Of a stretch of 40,265 nt of DNA, positions 34,938 through 40,265 are shown piece by piece (within the stretch, counting starts at the first letter, position 1; each line of letters starts with the position of its first letter). The stretch comes from Propionibacteriaceae bacterium. GTDB lineage: Bacteria; Actinomycetota; Actinomycetes; Propionibacteriales; Propionibacteriaceae. The notes under the pieces were generated by a model. The model saw only the letters and a list, made by a program, of their open reading frames with translations. It was not told the DNA's origin and did not search any database. The stretch is from contig WQYR01000004.1 in the NCBI GenBank assembly GCA_009781145.1, positions 1 through 40,265 of the forward strand, in the 5' to 3' direction. Made by a program: the position numbers and the translations under genes.

Positions 34938-35476
34938 TACTTGCCAGCCTTTCCAACCTTGCGACGCACATGCTCGCCGGCGTAGCGCACGCCCTTGCCC
35001 TTGTAGGGCTCGGGGGGACGAATCTTGCGAATGTTGGCGGCGTTCTCGCCAACCACCTCTTTGTCGATACCTAGCACCGAGAACCGGGTTTGGGTCTCGA
35101 CGTTGTAGGTAATGCCCTCCGGCGCGTCAACCACCACCGGATGTGAGAAACCCAGCGCGAACTCGAGCTGAGTCGGGCTCTTCATCACCACACGGTAGCC
35201 GACACCGACGATCTCAAGCTTGCGCTCGTAACCGTCCTTGACGCCAGTCACCATGTTGGCCACCAGAGTGCGCGTCAAGCCGTGCAGAGAACGGCTACGA
35301 CGTTCGTCGTCAGGCCGCTCGACCAACAACTGGTCGGCCTCCTGCTTGATCGTGATGGGCTCGGCGATGGTACGGGACAACGTGCCCTTGGGGCCCTTGA
35401 CCTGGACGCTACGCCCGTCGATCGACACATCGACCCCAGCGGGAACGATAATCGGCATTCTGCCAATGCGTGACAT
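34937..35476 (-). CDS. rplF: 50S ribosomal protein L6
   Basis: A 179-aa protein with both L6 domains: [33 protein letters not shown], and the C-terminal [30 protein letters not shown] signature. Full length, 9 bp after rpsH. Confidence 0.97.
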   Translation of the reverse strand: MSRIGRMPIIVPAGVDVSIDGRSVQVKGPKGTLSRTIAEPITIKQEADQLLVERPDDERRSRSLHGLTRTLVANMVTGVKDGYERKLEIVGVGYRVVMKSPTQLEFALGFSHPVVVDAPEGITYNVETQTRFSVLGIDKEVVGENAANIRKIRPPEPYKGKGVRYAGEHVRRKVGKAGK

Positions 35477-35485
35477 ATCTACTCC

Positions 35486-35893
35486 TCACCACACATAAGC
35501 GACGACTTCGCCGCCGACTTGCTTCTCGTGGGCTTGCTTATCAGTCATCAGGCCATGGGACGTCGAGATAATCGCGATGCCCATGCCGCCGAGCACCTTG
35601 GGCAACCCAGTCGCCTTGGCGTAGACGCGCAGACCGGGCTTGCTGATTCGGCGAAGCCCCGCCAGCGCACGCTCACGGCGGGCGCCGTACTTCAGCGTGC
35701 AGGTCAGCGTCTGACCCGTCTGGCCCTCGGGGGCGTCCGTCACCTTGTAGTCGGTGATGTAGCCCTCGGCCTTCAAGATCTTGGCGATGCCCACCTTGAT
35801 TTTGGAACTCGGCATGGATGTCGAGTCGTGATACGCCCGGTTGGCGTTGCGCAGACGCGTCAGCATGTCTGCAATGGGATCCGTCATTGTCAC
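35486..35893 (-). CDS. rpsH: 30S ribosomal protein S8
   Basis: A 135-aa 16S-binding protein, in many bacteria the translational repressor of the spc operon. It starts [23 protein letters not shown] at GTG 35893 with GAAGGTG upstream; ATG 35887 is an alternative. The C-terminal signature [27 protein letters not shown] is complete. Confidence 0.97.
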   Translation of the reverse strand: MTMTDPIADMLTRLRNANRAYHDSTSMPSSKIKVGIAKILKAEGYITDYKVTDAPEGQTGQTLTCTLKYGARRERALAGLRRISKPGLRVYAKATGLPKVLGGMGIAIISTSHGLMTDKQAHEKQVGGEVVAYVW

Positions 35894-35971
35894 TTTGGAT
35901 CACACCTTCCTCGCAGCGGTTTCCTCACCGGACCTGCCGCGTTTCGTCATTCGATAAAAAAGCTTCTGCCG

Positions 35972-36157
35972 TCACCAGGACGACTTTGTGACACCCGGCA
36001 GGCCGCCGGCGTGAGCGAGTTCGCGCAAGCAGATACGGCACAGGCCGAACTTGCGGTATACCGCCTTGGGACGCCCGCAGCGCTGGCAGCGCGTGTAGGC
36101 GCGAACAGCGTACTTGGGTGCTGCCGCCTGCTTTACCTTCAATGCAGTCTTAGCCAT
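35972..36157 (-). CDS. rpsN: 30S ribosomal protein S14, zinc-binding type (type Z)
   Basis: A 61-aa protein with the zinc knuckle [20 protein letters not shown] (C-x2-C...C-x2-C) and the end [11 protein letters not shown]. This is the short zinc-dependent paralogue. Many actinobacteria keep a zinc-free S14 elsewhere under Zur control. It lies between rplE and rpsH as usual. Confidence 0.97.
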   Translation of the reverse strand: MAKTALKVKQAAAPKYAVRAYTRCQRCGRPKAVYRKFGLCRICLRELAHAGGLPGVTKSSW

Positions 36158-36160
36158 GTT

Positions 36161-36871
36161 TCACTTCCTCTTGCCCGTGTGATGTCCGCGAACCTTGACG
36201 ACCTTTGCGTCATCCTTGGCCTTGAACGGGAAGCCCAGTTCCTTCAGCAGGAAGCGGCCCTCCGCGTCGGTTTCGGCCGTCGTCACGAACGTGATGTCCA
36301 TGCCGCGCGTCCGGTCGATCTTGTCCTGGTCAATCTCCAAGAACATGACCTGCTCGGTCAAACCGAACGTGTAGTTGCCGTGCCCGTCGAACTGGTTCGA
36401 GTTGAGCCCACGGAAGTCACGGATGCGGGGCAACGCCAGCGTCAGCAGACGGTCGGCGAACTCCCACATACGGTCGCCGCGCAGCGTGACGTGCGCACCG
36501 ATCGTTTGGCCTTCGCGCAGTTTGAACTGGGCGATGGACTTGCGGGCCTTGGTGGCGGTGGGCTTCTGGGCGGTGATCGCCGTCAGGTCGCGCAGCGCGC
36601 CGTCCATGATCTTGGAATCGCGGGCCGCCTCGCCGACACCCATGTTGACGACGATCTTCGTCAAACCAGGCACCTGCATGACATTGCCGTACTTGAACTC
36701 GTCCTGCAGTGCCTGACGGATGTGCTCGCGGTAATGCGCCTTGAGGCGCGGCATGGTCGCGGCCTGAGCCCGGGTGACCATTTCGCCTTTCTTGGCCTTT
36801 GCCTTGCCGCCCTTGCCCGTCTCTTCGACAGCCTCGACGGCCTCGACAGCCTCTTTCACAGCCTCACTCAT
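36161..36871 (-). CDS. rplE: 50S ribosomal protein L5 with N-terminal extension
   Basis: A 236-aa 5S rRNA-binding protein, about 45-50 residues longer than typical L5. The normal domain starts near [16 protein letters not shown] and includes [19 protein letters not shown] and [29 protein letters not shown]. The extra N terminus is a Glu/Ala/Val/Lys-rich repeat ([29 protein letters not shown]). The ATG at 36871 overlaps the rplX stop as ATGA, which supports the long form; an internal Met (MVTRAQ...) would give a nearer-normal length. Confidence 0.95.
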   Translation of the reverse strand: MSEAVKEAVEAVEAVEETGKGGKAKAKKGEMVTRAQAATMPRLKAHYREHIRQALQDEFKYGNVMQVPGLTKIVVNMGVGEAARDSKIMDGALRDLTAITAQKPTATKARKSIAQFKLREGQTIGAHVTLRGDRMWEFADRLLTLALPRIRDFRGLNSNQFDGHGNYTFGLTEQVMFLEIDQDKIDRTRGMDITFVTTAETDAEGRFLLKELGFPFKAKDDAKVVKVRGHHTGKRK

Positions 36872-37248
36872 CGGCCGATCTCCTTCCCCGTCCGCACGGC
36901 GATGCGCGTGCCACGGGTACCGTCATACTCGGAACCATCGCGGCGGCGCTTTTTGACATCTTGACGCTCGCTGGCCAAACGGGTCGGGATTTCCCCGGAG
37001 CCGTCGCGCACCACCAACTGAACATTCGACACCTCGATCAGCGCCTCGGACGACACCGCGCCGCCCTTGGTCTGCTGGCCCGTGCGCGGGTCATACTTGT
37101 CCTTGACGTGACGAGTCACCACGGCGACACCCTCAACCTTGACTTTGCCCAAGGCCGGGTATGCGGCGATGACACGGCTGACCGTACCGGCCTGCTCACC
37201 CGTCAGAATCTTGACGCGATCATTCTTCTTGATGCGCATTTTTGCCAT
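36868..37248 (-). CDS. rplX: 50S ribosomal protein L24
   Basis: A 126-aa assembly initiator. The KOW motif is at the start ([43 protein letters not shown]). [18 protein letters not shown] follows, then a basic C-terminal tail with [12 protein letters not shown]. Coupled to rplE by an ATGA overlap. Confidence 0.96.
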   Translation of the reverse strand: MAKMRIKKNDRVKILTGEQAGTVSRVIAAYPALGKVKVEGVAVVTRHVKDKYDPRTGQQTKGGAVSSEALIEVSNVQLVVRDGSGEIPTRLASERQDVKKRRRDGSEYDGTRGTRIAVRTGKEIGR

Positions 37249-37249
37249 A

Positions 37250-37618
37250 TCAGATCACCTCCGGTGCCAGCGAGACGATGCGCATGAAGCGCTTCTCGCG
37301 CAGTTCACGGGCGACGGGACCGAAAATGCGGGTACCGCGCGGCTCACCGCCCTTTTGAACAATGACAGCGGCATTGTCGTCAAAGCGGATGTGGGAGCCG
37401 TCGGCCCGACGGTACTCCTTCGTGGTGCGAACCACGACAGCCTTGACAACCTCGCCCTTCTTAACCGCACCGCCAGGTATTGCGTCCTTGACGGCACACA
37501 CGATGGTGTCGCCCAGGTGGGCGTAGCGGCGCTTCGAGCCACCGAGCACGCGGATGCACAGCAACTCCTTGGCACCCGTGTTGTCGGCGACCTTCAGTCG
37601 CGTCTCTTGCTGAATCAT
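37250..37618 (-). CDS. rplN: 50S ribosomal protein L14
   Basis: A 122-aa protein of exact family length, starting [33 protein letters not shown] at ATG 37618. The ORF-track start at 37654 adds twelve residues that lie within rpsQ. The end [29 protein letters not shown] is complete. Confidence 0.97.
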   Translation of the reverse strand: MIQQETRLKVADNTGAKELLCIRVLGGSKRRYAHLGDTIVCAVKDAIPGGAVKKGEVVKAVVVRTTKEYRRADGSHIRFDDNAAVIVQKGGEPRGTRIFGPVARELREKRFMRIVSLAPEVI

Positions 37619-37628
37619 TGCCTGTGCC

Positions 37629-37907
37629 TCACTTCGCCTTCTCGACGATCTCAACCAACCGCCACCGCTTGGTGGCGCTCAGCGGACGCGTCTCCATGAT
37701 GCGAACCCTGTCGCCGACGCCGGCACTGTTGGCCTCATCGTGCGCCTTGAGGCGCACGGTCTGAGTCATAACCTTGCCGTAAAGGGCGTGCTTGACGCGG
37801 TCCTCAACCTGGACGACGACCGTCTTGTCCATCTTGTCGGACACAACATAGCCTTCGCGTACCTTGCGACCGGCGCGGTCGCCATTCACATTGTCAGTCA
37901 TACTCAT
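37629..37907 (-). CDS. rpsQ: 30S ribosomal protein S17
   Basis: A 92-aa OB-fold primary 16S-binding protein with [42 protein letters not shown] and [27 protein letters not shown]. The ATG at 37907 overlaps the rpmC stop (ATGA); ATG 37901 is also possible. Confidence 0.97.
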   Translation of the reverse strand: MSMTDNVNGDRAGRKVREGYVVSDKMDKTVVVQVEDRVKHALYGKVMTQTVRLKAHDEANSAGVGDRVRIMETRPLSATKRWRLVEIVEKAK

Positions 37908-38149
37908 GCCTTCTTAGTTCCCAACTCGGGCTCGGGCACAATACCAAGATTGCGCTCTTGCAGGACGGTGTAGATGCGCGCGATGTCGTGACGCACCTCG
38001 CGCAGCCGGGCCGTGTTCTCGAGCTGGCCGGTGGCGGTTTGGAAACGCAGGCCAAACAATTCTTGTTTGAGTCCCAACACCTGGTTTTCGAGATCCTTGC
38101 GGGATAGCCCACGCAGATCAGTCATCGAGGTCTTCGTCTTGGTTGCCAT
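37904..38149 (-). CDS. rpmC: 50S ribosomal protein L29
   Basis: An 81-aa helical protein at the polypeptide exit tunnel: [55 protein letters not shown]. Overlaps rplP and rpsQ at its two ends. Confidence 0.96.
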   Translation of the reverse strand: MATKTKTSMTDLRGLSRKDLENQVLGLKQELFGLRFQTATGQLENTARLREVRHDIARIYTVLQERNLGIVPEPELGTKKA

Positions 38150-38568
38150 CAGATGTCACCTGCCTCGCGCTTGATGAAACGTGCCTTGAAAGGCAGCTTG
38201 TGGATGGCCAGTCGCATGGCCTCGCGGGCCACCTCTTCGCTGACACCGCTCATTTCGAAAAGAATGCGGCCTGGCTTGATGTTTGCGACCCACCATTCGG
38301 GTGAGCCCTTACCGGAACCCATGCGGGTTTCGGCCGGCTTCTTGGTCAGTGGGCGGTCCGGATACACCGTGATCCAAACCTTACCGCCACGGCGAATGTG
38401 ACGCGTCATGGCGATACGAGCGGCCTCAATCTGACGGTTCGTCAGGTACGAGCCCTCAAGCGCCTGGACGCCGTATTCACCGAAGGCCAGCTTGGAGCCG
38501 CCCTTGGCATCGCCCGTACGGGACGGACGCTGCTGCTTACGGAACTTAACTCGGCGAGGAATCAGCAT
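38149..38568 (-). CDS. rplP: 50S ribosomal protein L16
   Basis: A 139-aa protein near the A site and peptidyl-transferase centre: [85 protein letters not shown]. Canonical length. Confidence 0.97.
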   Translation of the reverse strand: MLIPRRVKFRKQQRPSRTGDAKGGSKLAFGEYGVQALEGSYLTNRQIEAARIAMTRHIRRGGKVWITVYPDRPLTKKPAETRMGSGKGSPEWWVANIKPGRILFEMSGVSEEVAREAMRLAIHKLPFKARFIKREAGDI

Positions 38569-38571
38569 GGC

Positions 38572-39405
38572 TCACTCTCCTTGGCTTTCTGTAGCGACCG
38601 CCTGCTCGGCAGCGGCGGCTTCGGCCCGACGGCCGGCACCCGCACCACGACCGCCGCGCGGGGCGCCGTCACGGGGTGGACGACGGCTGCCGCCACGGTC
38701 TGCACCGCGGTCACCGCGGGCCGGACGGCTGGGCGCGGCCGCGTCACGTGCAGCCTTTTGAGCCGCCCGCTCGGCGCGCGTGCCCGACACGTCACCCTTG
38801 TAGATCCAGACCTTGACGCCGATGCGCCCGAAGGTCGTGCGAGCCTCGTGGAAGCCGTAGTCGATATCGGCGCGCAGCGTATGCAGCGGCACGCGACCCT
38901 CGCGGTAACCCTCGGCGCGGCTCATCTCCGCCCCGCCCAGACGGCCGGAGCAACGAATACGCACACCCTGGGCACCAGCCCGCATGGCCGACTGTTGAGC
39001 CTTCTTCATGGCGCGACGGAAAGCGACGCGAGCACCGAGCTGTTCGGCGATGCCCTGGGCCACCAACTGAGCATCCGTCTCGGGGTTCTTCACCTCGATG
39101 ATGTTCAACTGGATCTGCTTGCCCGTCAGCTTCTCAAGCTCGGCGCGCACCTTCTCAGCCTCGGCGCCGTTACGGCCGATGACGATGCCGGGACGTGCGG
39201 CGTGCAGGTACACACTGACGCGATCCGAGCGGCGCTCGATCTCGATTGAGGAGACACCGGCGCGCTCCAGCGACTTGGTGAGGTAGCGGCGGATCTTATC
39301 GTCCTCGCCCACCAGCGCCGCGTACTGCTTGTCGGCGTACCAGCGCGACTGGTGATCGGTGGTGATACCGAGCCTGAACCCAACCGGGTTGATTTTCTGT
39401 CCCAC
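38572..39405 (-). CDS. rpsC: 30S ribosomal protein S3
   Basis: A 277-aa mRNA-entry protein with a KH domain. It starts [25 protein letters not shown], with the KH loop [17 protein letters not shown] and the S3 signature [34 protein letters not shown]. After about residue 210 there is a long low-complexity Arg/Gly/Ala tail ([20 protein letters not shown]), as in other actinobacteria. Confidence 0.97.
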   Translation of the reverse strand: MGQKINPVGFRLGITTDHQSRWYADKQYAALVGEDDKIRRYLTKSLERAGVSSIEIERRSDRVSVYLHAARPGIVIGRNGAEAEKVRAELEKLTGKQIQLNIIEVKNPETDAQLVAQGIAEQLGARVAFRRAMKKAQQSAMRAGAQGVRIRCSGRLGGAEMSRAEGYREGRVPLHTLRADIDYGFHEARTTFGRIGVKVWIYKGDVSGTRAERAAQKAARDAAAPSRPARGDRGADRGGSRRPPRDGAPRGGRGAGAGRRAEAAAAEQAVATESQGE

Positions 39406-39407
39406 GC

Positions 39408-39893
39408 TCAGTCCTCCTTTGTGCTTTCCGCGGGCACGGCTGCCTTGGCCTTCTTCTTTTGGTCAGCGGCACCCGCTGCCCGCTTAGCCTTCTTCGGTTC
39501 GGATTCCGGCTTCGGCTCGACGACCACCGTGAGGTGCGCGCCCCGTTTCAGGATGCGGCTGGCTGACCCTTTGGCACGGGCCCGGATGCGACGAAGCGTC
39601 ACACCCTCGTCCGCGAAGATGGCCGAGATGTAGAGGCTCTCGGCCTCCAGGCCCTCTTGCTGCTCAGCATTGGCCACTGCCGACGCCAGCGTCTTGTACG
39701 CCGGCACAGCGGCTGCCTGCGGCGCGAACTTCAAGATGGCCAACGCCGAATTGGCGTCCTTGCCGCGCACCATGTCGATGACGCGACGCATCTTGGAAGC
39801 GCTCATGCGCAGGTACTTGGTTTCCGCAAACGACCCGGCGCGGTCACCCAACAGGGCCCGGCGACGAGCCGAAATCTTCTCAGGATCTCTCAT
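39408..39893 (-). CDS. rplV: 50S ribosomal protein L22
   Basis: A 161-aa protein whose loop lines the exit tunnel. The core is [39 protein letters not shown] through [25 protein letters not shown]. It has a 20-residue basic N-terminal extension and a Lys/Ala-rich tail ([19 protein letters not shown]). 2 bp before rpsC. Confidence 0.96.
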   Translation of the reverse strand: MRDPEKISARRRALLGDRAGSFAETKYLRMSASKMRRVIDMVRGKDANSALAILKFAPQAAAVPAYKTLASAVANAEQQEGLEAESLYISAIFADEGVTLRRIRARAKGSASRILKRGAHLTVVVEPKPESEPKKAKRAAGAADQKKKAKAAVPAESTKED

Positions 39894-39910
39894 TTACGAC
39901 TCATTCCTAC

Positions 39911-40192
39911 CTAGCGCCGACGCGCTTTCTTGTCGTCCTTGATATGGCCGCGGAAAGTGCGGGTCGGGGCGAACTCGCCCAGCTTGTGACCGATCATTCC
40001 TTCGGTCACGAACACCGGCACATGCTTACGCCCATCGTGCACGCCAATGGTGTGACCGAGCATGTCGGGGGTCACCATTGAGCGTCGCGACCAGGTCTTG
40101 ATGACCGTCTTGGTGCCCTTCTCGTTCAAAGCAGCGACCTTTTTGGCCAGATGCTCGTCAACGAAAGGACCCTTCTTCAGGCTACGTGGCAT
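39911..40192 (-). CDS. rpsS: 30S ribosomal protein S19
   Basis: A 93-aa head protein: [80 protein letters not shown]. Canonical length and position between rplB and rplV. Confidence 0.97.
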   Translation of the reverse strand: MPRSLKKGPFVDEHLAKKVAALNEKGTKTVIKTWSRRSMVTPDMLGHTIGVHDGRKHVPVFVTEGMIGHKLGEFAPTRTFRGHIKDDKKARRR

Positions 40193-40207
40193 TGTCTACT
40201 CCTGGCC

Positions 40208-40265
40208 TCAGCGCTTCTTGCCGGACTTGCGGCGACGGATAATCATCTTGCTCGATGCCTTCTTC
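40208..40265 (-). CDS. rplB: 50S ribosomal protein L2, C-terminal end only
   Basis: The window ends inside this gene. The last 18 codons read KKASSKMIIRRRKSGKKR and a TGA stop, matching the C terminus of L2. It confirms continuation of the S10 operon beyond the right edge. It is too short for the ORF track. Confidence 0.92.
   Translation of the reverse strand, partial: KKASSKMIIRRRKSGKKR

Noticed and set aside
35519-36964. 481-aa plus-strand ORF across the ribosomal genes
   Set aside because: It is antisense to rpsH, rpsN, rplE and rplX, all firmly identified.

Overview
The window is high-GC, densely packed DNA with many GTG/TTG starts and ATGA-type stop/start overlaps. It is almost certainly chromosomal Actinomycetota. 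An S10/spc ribosomal-protein block with a zinc-type S14, a PucR-type regulator, a HAIR-like operator next to hsp20, and arginine-rich S5 and S3 tails all fit this. Propionibacteriales is a plausible order, but that is a guess from the feel of the ribosomal proteins. No organism name can be proven from the sequence.

Layout. (1) 1-3456: a tRNA-Ala(GGC), a GNAT acetyltransferase, then a ~2.6 kb insertion bracketed by a direct repeat of at least 84 bp. The insertion carries a decayed, internally deleted hemE relic, a 491-aa protein with ESX/WXG-like helical character and a lipoprotein. (2) 3457-7212: a translationally coupled haem operon hemE-hemC-hemD-hemB. (3) 7213-10588: a padR-DUF1048-ABC ATPase-ABC permease operon on the minus strand, bracketed by two members of one palindromic repeat family, then a 41-residue-repeat protein that looks truncated at its 5' end. 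(4) 10678-13290: mscL, hsp20 with an HspR-type inverted repeat, a small zinc-ribbon protein and a PucR-family regulator. (5) 13265-19199: yggS and a MoxR/DUF58/VWA/VWA operon, with a divergent Ser/Gly-tailed membrane protein.

(6) 19196-30861 is the highlight: a Calvin-Benson-Bassham cluster. Transcribed leftwards are cbbL, cbbS, cbbX, transketolase and ribulose-phosphate epimerase. Transcribed rightwards are class I aldolase, class I fructose-1,6-bisphosphatase and a class I (proteobacterial-type) phosphoribulokinase. RuBisCO is red-type form I, judged by the CbbS C-terminal extension, the CbbL C-terminal tail and the CbbX activase. Next comes a NarL-type two-component system and a second phosphoribulokinase of the other (class II, cyanobacterial/plant-like) family. 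The cbbL/fba intergenic region contains a 63-bp two-tier dyad. It also shares a (T/C)TCACC-N6-TTCACC direct repeat with the region upstream of the second kinase, which suggests a common regulator. No CbbR (LysR) gene is present.

(7) 31006-33154: an amidohydrolase, a CAU-anticodon tRNA, a DUF3465 protein and an ABM-type monooxygenase-like protein. (8) 33239-40265: rplO back to the 3' end of rplB, all on the minus strand in the usual order. secY-adk-map, which normally follow rplO, are absent, so the ancestral operon is broken there.

Together the window encodes most of the core haem pathway from 5-aminolevulinate to coproporphyrinogen III. It also encodes the CO2-fixing and regenerating enzymes that are specific to the CBB cycle. 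pgk, gap, tpi and rpi must lie elsewhere.
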